Of a DNA stretch of 64,000 bases, positions 44,319-55,309 are shown in pieces. Origin of the DNA: Lumnitzera littorea (lineage: Eukaryota; Streptophyta; Magnoliopsida; Myrtales; Combretaceae); the NCBI GenBank assembly GCA_024138015.1, contig JAMXBB010000003.1, positions 16,484,455-16,548,454 on the forward strand, written 5' to 3'. A program made the position numbers and the translations under genes. Each line of letters starts with the position of its first letter. Positions within the stretch are counted from its first letter, which is position 1. The notes under the pieces were generated by a model. It saw only the letters and a list, made by a program, of their open reading frames with translations. It was not told where the DNA came from and did no database searches.

Positions 44319-46241
44319 TGTTGAGCCTGATTTTTCGGTATCTATTATTTAAAATTAATTTCTTATTTCCTGATTAATACTAAACCCTAATCCATTTAAT
44401 ATTAATCCTCGACTAAAAAAATTGAGAAATTTCGGTTTTTTATTAAAAATAACTTTTGGAGTCGCCATCCGATCGAACTCGGGAAAAGAAAAAGAAACTG
44501 TAATCAATTAGGTAGATTGATTACAATTTGGCTACCAGTCTTTGATTTCAATTTTGAATGAAGAACCAGAGGGTTCCAAGTTCGGGGGCTAACCTATTAA
44601 ACCCTAACGGGTACTAATATTTATTTACCGAAATTAGGATTATTCTTCTAATTATAATATTTAAAAAATAAATAAATAAAATCAAAAGAGAGAAAAAAAA
44701 AGGACCTAAGTTTTTACATATTTTATCGTCGCCCCGAAGGTGTCTACGTACCCGCTAGCTGAGATCAGACAATCGTAGTTCTTTCCAAAAACTTTATGTA
44801 TTGGTTCTTTTTATAAAAAAAATGATTGGTTGAATTTGTGTTTTTATTAACCATTTTATTTTTATTAAAAAAATCCTTAGAAGCCTAATTTTTATTCCTA
44901 ATTATAAAAAAAAAAAACCTAAAAACCTAATTTTTGAAAAGTCCCAAATTAAGATTTTTATTTAAAAACAACTAAGTGATAATTTTTTTTTATTTTCAAG
45001 AAAAACCTTAAAAATTTTATGAAATATGCAATTTTTATGAAATATGCAATGTTTTACATGATGAATCTTTTATATAAAAAATATGCTTAAAACATAAAAA
45101 AGAAAAAAAAAATTCCTAATCATAGAAAAGATACCTAAATCATAGAAAAAATGCCTAATTATAGAAAAAATATCTAAACCATAAAAAAGATGTCTAAACC
45201 ATAGAAAAGATATCTAAACTATGAAAAAGATGTTTAAACGATAGAAAAAAAAAATCTAAGTGATAGAAAAGATGTTTGAATCATAGAAAACAAACCTAAA
45301 CAATAGAAGCTTAAATTATGGAAAAGAAATATAAACTATGGAAAAAATGTCTCGCTGTAAAAAAAAAGTCAATTAAAGATTTTTTTTTTTATTTTATGAA
45401 CATCAAAATAATTTTTTTATCTAAAAAACCCTAACATGCCTAATGCAATTTTTCTAAATTAATACAATATGCAAAGAACGAGATTTTGTAAAATATGGGA
45501 TTTTATAAAATGTTATTTTGAAAATATGAAATCTAAAAAAAAATAAATAAATAACTAAAATTTAACTTAACACATGTTTACTAGACACTAATGCTATAAC
45601 TAATCACTAGCAATTACAGACATGATAAAAATAAAAAATTAGTACAAGTCTTAAAAATAACTGCGTATATATTAAGTGAGATAAAAATAAATAAATAAGA
45701 CAAGATATAGACAATAATTAAAAACCACTATTATGTACCTATAAGGCAAAGCACGCAAAGTTGATGAAAGAAAGCAAATTGGATCCCAACACTATCGCGA
45801 GCACAATTATAGAATTGGTTTAAAGAGTGGGTTCAAGTGTGTTTTTTAACAAATGTGTAATTGTTCTTTCTATCCGCACCATGTAACCTCTTTTTATAAA
45901 ACTCGAAAACAAATTTTTTAAATCGAATCGAATCGAATCTAAATTGATAAAGATTTAAAAAGATTAAAAATAGATTCAAATCTTACAAATCTTGATTTTA
46001 TTAGATTTAATGTCATCATATCAAATTTGCTTTTTTTTTTCGACAATTATTTAATTAAGATTTCATCAAATTATTTTTTTTTCAAATTTTTTTCTTTGTT
46101 AGTTTTTTTTTCATTTTTTTCCAACAATTTTCTATTTTTTTTTTGCCTTTTTTATCATTTTTCAATTTTTTTATTATTTTCTAAATTACGACCTTAAAAA
46201 CAAAAATTATAACTACTATGAGCAAAAATCAAGTGTTTACA
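44319..46241 (+). mobile_element. Family E solo-LTR-like element, copy E3
   Basis: It begins TGTTGAGCC and ends GTGTTTACA, 1,923 bp. Flanks ACGTT and ATATT match at three of five positions, with the two differences again CG to TA. Shared with E1 and E2: 'ggagtcgccatccgatcg' (44,459), the 'tctacgtacccgct..gatcagac' segment (44,742) and the T-rich tail (46,020-46,190). It contains a run of degenerate 'catagaaaagat' repeats (45,110-45,340). Confidence 0.75.
45110..45345 (+). repeat. Short tandem repeat inside E3
   Basis: About ten imperfect copies of a 16-20 bp unit of the type 'taaaccatagaaaagatg'. E2 has a similar shorter run around 34,740-34,850. Confidence 0.7.
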
Positions 46242-46454
46242 ATATTCTTTAGTTGAAAGTAAAATATTGTTATGTTTTTTATAAAATAGTTTAGTTCAAT
46301 TCTACAGATTGATTTGGTTTATCTTTTCAAACCAACCGCAAATTTTTTGTTTGGTTTGGATTGGAAGTTTTCTAAACCAAATTATAAGAAAAACTATGTT
46401 TTTAGTTTGATTTGATTCAATTTAGTTGATTTTTTTACCAACCCTAAACGACAA

Positions 46455-47440
46455 TACCATAATTAGGCACAAAGTGTCATAGCACTTAGCTATCTTCATG
46501 AAACTCTTGACACTCCAAAAATAATCCTCTTGATATAGTATCAAACTATAAATCACTCACATTTGAAACCCATCTCTCCATCTCAAGATCCCGCATCAAT
46601 TTCAATCATTATTGTATCATTATGAATTTAATAATTTTATTTGGTTTGTACAATAAATTAGACTCGTTTATATTATGTCATAATAACAAGCTTTTTGAGT
46701 CACTTATATCCAACCAAGTGACTTCAAAATATACACTCTTCATATAAAAAAAAACTGATTTTATCTTAACTTATCACTACCTCCTTGCACACTTTGGATC
46801 CCACCTTATAATTGGCTTGATAATGACCTTGAGGAGCTATAGTTTGACAATCGATGCCTAAGTTTCTGACCATCTTATGTTTAAAGATTAATAACATAAG
46901 TTCATTAAAGAAAGGAAATGATGACGTTTAATGCAATATTTCTTAAGTATTCAATTACCTTATATAAGTTTACCATATGCTCCTTGGCTAATTGTTCTAA
47001 TTTTATTTGAGTATAGTTTCTCATCAAAGTAAAACCGGAATAGTTAGTTTAATGGTTTCTGCTCTGTTGTTCACTGTAACCAACTCATATACACACTTAA
47101 GTTCCGTGCTTTATTTTATTCCCGCTATCCCTTCCGAACCTAGGAAAATTTAGCTTTACTTTACGAAAATGGATCTCATCAATTTTTTTTCTCCCTCATC
47201 AATTTACAAGTAAAAAATTGAAATTATTTAGATTTTCGGAACACCTGTGATATCATTAATTCATTATGACATTATTATTTTCTTTATAATCTCAATATTT
47301 AATTATACATTACAACATTTTAAAAGGATAAATTATGGATAATTGAAAGAAAGTAAATTAAAAGGATTCAAATCCCTAGTTTACTTTTTTTCTAAACTTT
47401 TTGTTTTTTCTCTTTCTTTTTTTTCCTTTCCCCTTGTTGG
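46455..47440. other. AT-rich stretch, no gene seen
   Basis: No coding similarity, terminal repeats or RNA genes recognised. Confidence 0.4.
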
Positions 47441-47459
47441 GTGACTCAACAAAGTTAGT

Positions 47460-48544
47460 GGTTGTGGTCTTGTGGGTTACAGTGGGATTGTGGTTGGATG
47501 CTAGGCTTTGTTGGGATAGAAGCCGGGGTTTTCAAGAATTCCTAAAACTATTTGCATTTTGATCAGCGTCTCTTGTTATTAGCAAAGGGATGTGGAAGTA
47601 ATTACGGGATCCAAAGTGTACGTGGACGATACATTTGTTTTGGCGTATGTCCTCCAATGCTCTTAGTACGAATTTTCTAATTTATACAAGATAGAATACC
47701 AGATTTCCCCATTATGTTGCTTTTGTGAATGTGAGGAAACTATTGAACACTTTGTTCTTATTGTTTTTAATTGTATTTGACGGCAAAGGACGAAGTTGGA
47801 AGATTGAAAATCTTGTTCAAGATATATCCTAGATCAAAATTTGATTCATTTCTTGTTTACTCTTATTAATTGGAAAGTTAATACTTGTATTTATTAGGTT
47901 ACATTTCAAAGTAAAAAGGATTTGCATATGCATTATTTGGAGCTCAAATTGCTCTAAGGTAGCGTTTGATTACGTATTTTTTATAGTATTAGATTGGACA
48001 AAAAATTTTGTTTCATGTTTAGTTTATAAATTTGCTTAGTGAGTAAACAAAAATTAGGCTAATGGATTAGATAAAATACTTAAATTTTGTCTTATCGAAC
48101 CACAGTACAAAAATAAAATTCACTAAACAAAAACAAAAAATATTTTTCATTTTCAAAAATACCCCTTCATATTATAATATTAAGTTAATGAATATTATTT
48201 TTATTAAATATCATAAAAAATTATTTATTTTGTAATATAAATAATTAATATTTTAATATAAATTTTCTATCTAATACTATACAAACTAAATATGGTATAA
48301 TAAGTTTGTATTATCCAATCCTCTTTATACTTATTCTATCCAATCCTCTTTATATTTGTCCTATCCAATTCTCTTTATTATGTCTAATTTTTATAATCAA
48401 ATGTTATCTAAGTGTTTAATTTGCCTGTTAAGTGCTGATCATGTAATCCGCAGACCACTCATACGTTCTATAGCTGATGTTTGCTGTTTTCTTGTTTTTT
48501 AATGAAGCATCATTCTTTCTTGGATAAAAAAAAAAAAAAAAAAA
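47460..48544 (+). mobile_element. 5'-truncated LINE, 3' end with poly-A, split by a MITE
   Basis: The plus strand reads YKIEYQISPLCCFCECEETI then EHFV at about 47,685-47,755, matching the zinc-binding (zf-RVT) region at the C-terminus of plant L1-type LINE ORF2 proteins. The 3' region continues past a MITE and ends in a run of 19 A (48,526-48,544). The RT core and endonuclease are not present. No clear flanking duplication was found, and the 5' limit is uncertain. Confidence 0.55.
47959..48407. mobile_element. MITE of about 450 bp
   Basis: The inverted ends GTAGCGTTTGATTA and TAATCAAATGTTAT pair at 11 of 14 positions, all three differences being transitions. CTAAG is duplicated at 47,954-47,958 and 48,408-48,412. 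The interior holds three tandem copies of a ~24-bp unit 'ctatccaatcctctttata' (48,310-48,380). No coding. It sits in the 3' region of a LINE. Confidence 0.7.
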
Positions 48545-49057
48545 GGGTATATTATCAGCATATTCCTTATCTCTCTTAGAAACGAAAAAATATCCAAGAA
48601 GTTGTATACGACGATCTTTTGTTAAGATGTTGACATAATAGCGAGTTAATATTTAGCTGCAAATGACTAAATCATGAAGAAAAAAGGTTTAGAGAACATC
48701 ATCAATCAAGATTTCACGTTTAACAATGAAAAATATTAACTACATACTTATATATGTATTTATTATTCAGTATAAAGTGATTGATTTAGTGATGAAGATA
48801 TCATTTGGACAACAAAATTGAGGTTCACGGTAATCCATTAAAAAACCCTACAATTGCATTTACAAAGTAAGTTGTCATGTGTGGCAAGGAACACAACAAT
48901 TGAATCGATACAAGAGTGTATGTATAAGATGTATGAGGCTTAATAACTCAAAACAGCCATCGATGAATAAATATAATCAACCAGTTTGTCTATCTGTTCA
49001 TCGACTATATGTGCAGCCTTTTTTTTTTTTTCTTCTCAGGCACAGCCGCTCCATCGG
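48545..49057. other. Stretch downstream of the small gene, nothing recognised
   Basis: No protein similarity on either strand. The part nearest 49,057 would be the 3' untranslated region of the minus-strand gene; a T run at 49,019-49,032 reads as poly-A on that strand. Confidence 0.4.
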
Positions 49058-49309
49058 TCACACAGTAGAGAAGAAAATATTGGGCTCGGTCGTATCGAAT
49101 CTTATGGCCGATTTCGAATCGAATCCGGCCATTCTATTTGAAAAAAGGCTCCGGGAATCGTCGGTTGCAGCGATTCCACCGTAGAAGTCGTCGTGATGAT
49201 GGGCACTAGAAGGCGGATGATAGTATATAGGCGCCGTCTGTGGACAGTGAGCGCGAAATCTCGCAGCGATCCTCACCCCCATGTCTAATAACTCCACGTA
49301 CTTCCCCAT
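49058..49309 (-). CDS. Small plant-specific protein, function unknown
   Basis: Single-exon open frame of 83 codons, starting MGKYVELLDMGVRIAARFRA. From memory, this matches a family of short conserved plant proteins that open MGKYVELLD.GVRIAARF.SHCPQTARMYYHPP and have a His-rich middle. Here HCPQT, YYHPP and AHHHDD are visible, and the C-terminus reads RFDTTEPNIFFSTV. No signal peptide or membrane segment is evident. Family members are usually somewhat longer, about 90-115 residues. No stop or frameshift is seen, unlike every element around it, and a TATA box lies about 150 bp upstream. I know of no defined function. It could be a live gene or a recent copy. Confidence 0.65.
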   Translation of the reverse strand: MGKYVELLDMGVRIAARFRAHCPQTAPIYYHPPSSAHHHDDFYGGIAATDDSRSLFSNRMAGFDSKSAIRFDTTEPNIFFSTV

Positions 49310-49455
49310 ATGATATGAAATTATATGTTTTGCTTAATTCTCTAGTTGGGGAAACCTGAATTTCTCAATCTTTGGTGGGAAGCGTGTGTTGCTAATGGGA
49401 GAAAGGAATGAAGAAGAAGACAGTTTGCCTGGAGAATTGGAGCGAAAATGCTGGG

Positions 49456-49465
49456 TTTATATATT
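49456..49465 (-). promoter_or_regulatory. TATA box of the small gene
   Basis: The minus strand reads AATATATAAA, about 150 bp upstream of the ATG at 49,309. This would leave a 5' untranslated leader of roughly 120 nt. A GC-richer stretch follows further upstream (49,520-49,580), as in many plant gene promoters. Confidence 0.5.
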
Positions 49466-49635
49466 GGGTGTGTGCTCCTACATCTACATTGACTTTCCTC
49501 TCTATTTCCTTGGGTTTACTCGGTTCGCGCTGCCCGGTCGCCACGACTGACTGTCTTGCTGCTGGACGGCGGGTCCCTTCTTTTGGATTCTTCTTGTTTT
49601 CGATTTACACCAATGTTCTCCTTAACTTGAAGTGA

Positions 49636-50746
49636 AAAGAGATGCAATAGGGACAGATGTAGGATGAATCTTATAAAATTCAAACATAACTCCATAGGGT
49701 TTATTATCTTCTAAAATCCTAGAAGAACTCTGAAAGATTTTCCCTTTTATTTTGAAAAATCATTCTTATAGATAAACAGCTTTCTTTTTTATTACCAAAA
49801 CACACTACTATAGTGTTATTATGGATCCAACACCTAGTCTGCCCCTGTTTGATCTTATAAAATATTTTATTTTATTTTTTATTTTTTAAACTATTGTAAG
49901 CATATTTTTAAAAGGATTTTTATAAACAAATGCTCAACATACTTGTTTTCTTAGTAAAAATATATATGATAAAGACAAATAAAATAATGACATTATTATT
50001 TATAAAAAAATACTCAATATGCTCAATATGTTTCTATCTAAGCTAAGGATTGCATAGGTTAATGTAGCAAATATTATTATTAATTTATTACATTGACCGG
50101 ATCATGTTCTCCATTGGATTTTTTTTATAATCTTCAAAATCCAACTCTAATCCCTATTTAGATTTAAAACATGCCGAGAAACCTTGAATGGGTCAAGTAT
50201 CCCATGAAGACCTTATTCAAAACCATTATATAGAGATTCAAGTATTATTTTTAGAATCAATCCAACTGGAAAATATGTGAATTATGTATAAGAAACAAAT
50301 ATATTTTTTCAATATTGTACAAAGTTAAAAAGGAACTAAGAAAATGAGATTGTGAAATTATGATAATATATTAGTGCCCCATTTGGAGGTAATAAATAGA
50401 AAATAAAATAACGTCCAATAGATAACTCAATTAAATACAATATCCATAATTTATATATAAAAAGCTCTCCTTTATTTTTTTTTTGAAAATTTTACGGTCC
50501 TATCTTTTATTTTAACGAGATCAGTCCCTTTCTCTCTTTCACCATTTATTTTTATTTTTTAAATTTTGAACAGTTAAATTTATAGTTTGTTCAATTATTT
50601 AAATTTAAAAAAGTATAAATAAAAGTTAGGATGAAAATTCGGATTGATCCTATATAAAAAGTAAGGATGTGATCCTAAAAAAATTCCTTTCGAGCATGTA
50701 AAAGTAAACTATATAATTATTTCAATTTTATTTTAATTTATTTATT
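49636..50746. other. AT-rich stretch, no gene seen
   Basis: No recognisable coding sequence; includes distal upstream sequence of the small gene. Confidence 0.4.
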
Positions 50747-51010
50747 TCACATACATGTGGCTGGAAGGATATTTCCAAAATACCGGCCTTGAACTTGGAT
50801 CCAACCATTATTTGGCTTAAAGGTTGTCCTACCACTTCCAGGTAGTGGGGTCCATTGAGGAATGCTTCCAACCTTCTGGCTTGATGCTTTCAGCAAACGC
50901 GGCGTTACAACCAAATCGGAGTTGTAAATTTCGTCCCACTGTGACCACAATTAATTATGCATCCTTTTGTCCTGTCCCGCACAAGACATTCTCCAGAACT
51001 TCCTAGCGTT
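50747..51010 (-). pseudogene. Possible gene fragment, not recognised
   Basis: The base composition is more balanced than the neighbourhood. The minus-strand frame 50,747-50,950 reads WSQWDEIYNSDLVVTPRLLK, then WTPLPGSGRTTF and WIQVQGRYFGNIL, which looks protein-like, but I do not recognise a family. A stop lies just upstream of its first Met, and a second frame over the same bases is also partly open. It may be a decayed exon. I cannot assign a function. Confidence 0.3.
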
Positions 51011-52202
51011 TTCGGTGGGAAAAGGAAATTATGTGTTTACAGCGTACAAATAAAGCCCCATGTAGTTTAGGAAAATTCGTTGTGCATCATGTATGAGACT
51101 GTGGTGTGGTGAGGAAAACCAAAAAATGTTGGAAACAAGCGATTGAGGAACTCATAATCATTGAAAGTATTCTCTTTCAACTATTTCAAGCTGTTCAGTT
51201 AAGGGAATATGTATCCCTTTTTCATTTTTATTTTTGTTATGTTTGACATACAAGAATGAATTAAGGTAAAATTATGATTCCAAATCATATTCCCTTTTTC
51301 TATATTTAGATATACTTTTTGTAACTTTTGGAAACTCAAGAAGCTATAGTTTATCACGTTTCAATTATAGAGTCGATACATTGAGCAATTTATGAACTTG
51401 TCACCTGTCCATAATTCTCAAATAATTATACAACTTCCAAACTCACAATAAATAAACTCCACATTTATTATGTAAGGAGTGGTAAGATTAACCACTCATC
51501 TCAATTACAGAATAACCCAATGATATCCTTTTTAGAAACATGAATTATCCACTCTTATTCAACCATAGGAATAAGACTACAACTCTTAATGAAGGAGTCT
51601 CATAACTCCAATCAACACATAATTAGGCAATGTGAGTCATAAGCAACTCTACCCATAAATCTACACAATAATATCATAAATGAAAATCTTTAAAGAAGTC
51701 TCAACATCTAATTATCTAAGAAAAAATTTAATGGAAATTACACATTACGTATAATACATATGTGGTATATAAATACCAATAAAGTATTGTCATATATGAC
51801 CGGTGGAATTGATTTGGAAACTAACTATATAATTATTATACTTGTCAATATCTTATGGTATTTATACGCCATGTATATATAATACGTGACATGTAAAACC
51901 CATTGAATCTTTTTTCCAATCTTCTAGTTTAATACCTAAATGTAACCTTACTGTCATCAAAGTACTAGTAATCTTCAGCTTCATCATAATAATAGTAATT
52001 ATATCCCCCCTCATCATAAAACTCAGAACTCTCTATAGAACTTGTATCTACAACTGAAAAATAAGATTTCCCAAAGCGTGAGATATGCCAGTGTTGAACA
52101 CAAAAGACACGTGTGCATGGTACAGACTATCTCTAATCACATGTATACATATTAATAAATAATGTAGCAAGCACCATTGATTATTTTTGAATATTAGCTA
52201 GC
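51011..52202. other. Non-coding stretch, possible LTR remnant
   Basis: No gene recognised. Its composition and phrase structure resemble retroelement LTRs more than genes, but no second copy was found in the window. Confidence 0.35.
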
Positions 52203-52454
52203 AACTAGCACAATCTTAACATCCCAAGACTTGAGATAACTCATGACCCGCAAACACGAAAATATATATATACTATATAAATATTGGTGTAAGTCATGCC
52301 TATTATTTTAGTCACCCTTCTTAGAATCAACTAGTACAATCTTGACATCCCAAGACTTGAGGTAATTCATGACCCGTAAACACGAAAATATATATATACT
52401 ATATAAATATTGGTGTAAGTCATGCCCATCACTCTAGTCACCCTTCTTAGAATC
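52203..52454. repeat. Tandem duplication, 2 x 126 bp
   Basis: 52,203-52,328 and 52,329-52,454 are nearly identical ('catcccaagacttgag', 'aatattggtgtaagtcatgc' and 'gtcacccttcttagaatc' in both). There are only about ten differences, so this is recent compared with surrounding decay. Confidence 0.9.
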
Positions 52455-53099
52455 TAGCCGAGTCATCTCAATATAGAAATTCCACTAAGGGTAAATCACA
52501 CATGATTACTAAATGCTCCACTAACCCAATTGGATGCTACCAAAAGGGAGGCTAAAGGTAATCATAAGCAACACAAAATTATTAACTCTAATCGAGAGGC
52601 AAGAGAGGTGATAGATTGTATCATACCCCAATAACCTTTCCACCATTGATAAAGACATTCATTCGAGCTGATGTTTAGACCTCAAAACCTACCAACAAGA
52701 ATGAAATAATAGGTCGATCTCGCAAGCTTCAGCACCTAAATAAATAGTTCTACATCCCTATAAATAGCAATAAGTCTCCTTTAAGATAAATGATGAATCA
52801 TGGTTTAGTATTTTCTTAAGCTTTATAATAATTACCTCTATTCTAAAAACATGTACTTGAAAGAACTATTTAATCTAATAAAAGAACAGTTTCCATTTTT
52901 TTTTTCATTACACTCCAATCCTTTTTACTCACTCTCCTTCCTTTACATACTTTTGGCCTAAATCTAATGCTCTAAATAAAAGCCAAGGATACCACGTACA
53001 AATAGGTGATGAAAATATTGATATCACTTCTAACCTTATTAGATTAGTCATTGGGAGTGATGTTAATGATCATAGTGACGTGCAAGAAAGCTAACAAAG

Positions 53100-54174
53100 A
53101 CATCAAATGGGTAGAATTTTCATTGATGAGCCAATCAAGACAATTAATGTTAGGACAGATGACAACCCTAAGAATTTGAAGATCAAAGGGAATTTGAAAA
53201 AGGAACAGAAGACATAAATGATTACACTACTATCTGAGTATCAAGACATGTTTCCATGGTCTTATGAAGATATACTCGAGTTAGATCTATCAATTGTGGT
53301 CTATCGCTTGCCCATACAAAAGGATATCAAACCTAAGAAGCAAAAGCTAAGGAGATTCCGACCAAATATCTTATTGAAAATTAAAGAAGAAGTCAAAGAG
53401 TTACTAGAGCTCGGTTTCATCAAAGTGTTTGACTATCCTTAATGGATGGCCAACATTATGCCAATGATGAAGAAGAACGGAAAGGTTGGAGTGTGCATAG
53501 GTTTTCAAGACCTTAACCAGGCAACCCCCAAAAATAATTTCTCTTTGCTTCATATTGACGTCCTAATAGATAATACAGTAGGGAGCCATCTCTTCTCCTT
53601 CATAGATGGATTCTTTAGATATAATCAGATCCAAATGTCTAAAGAAGATAAGGCCAAGACAATGTTCATTATAACTTGGGGCACATTTTGCTACAAAGTA
53701 ATGCCTTTCAAGCTCAAAAATGCCAAGGCAACTTACCAAAGAGCAATGGTTGCAATTTTTCATGACATGATGCATAAAGAAGTTGAAGTGTATGTTGATG
53801 ATATGATTGTAAAATCTAAAGAGGAGGAAAATCACATGGATAGTCTAAAGAAGCTGTTTGATAAGTTAAGAAAATTCCAATTGAAGCTAAACCCAAGGAA
53901 GTACGCCTTCAGAGTAACTTCAAGGAAATTATTAGGTTTCATAATCAGCCAAAGGGGCATCAAAGTGAATCCTGATAAAGTCAAAGCAATAGTTAACTTG
54001 CCCCCTCTAGGTACACTTAAAGAAATCATAGGTTTATTGGGTCGTTTAAACTACATAGCCAGATTCATAACTCAACTTATAAATAAATGTCGTCTTTTGT
54101 TTAAGTTGTTGAAAAAGAATGCCAAGATAGATTGGAACGAAGAATGTGAAGAAGCATTCACAATAATCAAGTAA
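53100..54174 (+). pseudogene. Tat-like Ty3/gypsy reverse transcriptase (element G4)
   Basis: Best preserved pol in the window. Order on the plus strand: EYQDMFPWSYEDI, a KQKLRRFRPNILLKIKEEVK segment, YP then an in-frame TAA (53,443-53,445) where Glu is expected, WMANIMPMMKKNGKVG, GFQDLNQATPKNNFSL (the family YRDLN is changed to FQDLN), FSFIDGFFRYNQIQM with the first catalytic Asp, TWGTFCYKVMPFKLKNAKAT, VYVDDMIVKSKEEEN with intact YVDD (53,791-53,802), and LLGFIISQRGIKVNP. It continues into RNase H. Gag and protease are missing upstream; the 5' edge is near 53,100. Confidence 0.85.
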
Positions 54175-54180
54175 TACCTA

Positions 54181-55200
54181 ATGAACCCTCCAATTCCGAT
54201 AGCTTCTAAACCTAGGAGACCATTGTTTCTGTACCTTATAATATTACTAGAATCTATAGGGTATATGCTTACTCAGAAAGATGAGGCAAGAAAAGAGCAG
54301 GCCATATACTACCTAAGTAACAAGTTTACAGAAGGGGAACAAAAGTATTCAAAAATTGAAAGGACATGTCGTGCTTTGGTTTGGGTAATACATCTGCTCA
54401 AACAATACACGCTCTATTACTAGATTGAATTGCTGACTCAACATGATCCCTTGAAGTACTTTGCAAAAATGCCAACCCTAATTGGAAGAATCTCAAAGTG
54501 GTAAATGTTACTGTTGGAGTTCAACATTACATACATGAACCAGAATTCAGTCAAAGGGCAAGCCCTAACGGCTTAGCTAGTGAAGAACCCCTCTAAAGGT
54601 ACCCTTCAAGAGATATAAGTAAAGTTCTTCGACAAAGACATCTTGGTAGATGAAGGAAGTTTTGAAGAAGAAAAAGACAACAAGCCCCTAAAGTGGAAGA
54701 TGTTCTTTGACAAAGTTGCTAACGTGTTTGGGTGTAGAATTGGGGCAATACCGTTATCTCTTGAACATACACAGTTCCCAGTAGCTGTAAGGCTCGTTTC
54801 CCATACACCAACAATATCGTTAAATACGAGGCATACATCATGGGACTCAAAATGGCCCTAGATAAGGATATTCAAGAATTAAAAGTGTATGAAGATTCTT
54901 CACTCATTATTGGCCAAGCTCAAGGGAATATAAAACAAAGGATCCTAAACCGGTATTTTATCATTGGCACTTGACTGAATTAATGGAGAAATTCAAAGAA
55001 ATCACTTTCACTCATGTATCGAGGACTCAAAATCAATTTGCTTATACATTAGCCACTCTGGCATCCATGATCCAAATATTTAGCGAAGTTGAAATCCAAT
55101 CGCTTATAATTGAAGTTAAAGAAAAACCTACCTTCTTTTTAGCAGTTGAGGATACACATGACAAAAAGCCTTGGTATTATGATATTAAAATGTTCCTATA
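54181..55200 (+). pseudogene. Tat-like gypsy dual RNase H region (element G4)
   Basis: First the RT-linked RNase H: PRRPLFLYLIILLESIGYML, then EQAIYYLSNKFTEGEQKYSK and RALVWVIHLLKQYTL (54,205-54,423), ending in a stop. Then a second, archaeal-type RNase H: KWKMFFDKVANVFGCRIGAI (54,690-54,750), a frameshift near 54,790-54,800, and the C-terminal FTHVSRTQNQFAYTLATLAS (55,007-55,066). Two RNase H domains in series is characteristic of the Tat lineage, so the domain order supports the lineage call. Stops and one clear frameshift make it non-functional. Confidence 0.8.
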
Positions 55201-55309
55201 ACAAAGCACATACCTTGATAAAGTTGAGAAAAAGGACCAAAGGATAACTAGGAGATTGGCTACCTAGTTCAGAGTAAACGAATCTACCTTATACTGATGA
55301 TCATTTGAC

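Larger units (their letters stand above)
43875..46446. mobile_element. hAT-like MITE, split by family E copy E3
   Basis: Left end TAGGGTGGGTA and right end TACCAACCCTA form a terminal inverted repeat with one mismatch. The flanks AATAACAA (43,867-43,874) and AACGACAA (46,447-46,454) form an 8-bp TSD differing only by CG to TA. Without E3 the element is about 644 bp. The interior carries many 'tttggtt' and 'aaccaaa' motifs able to fold back. The 8-bp TSD suggests hAT; no transposase present. Confidence 0.7.
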
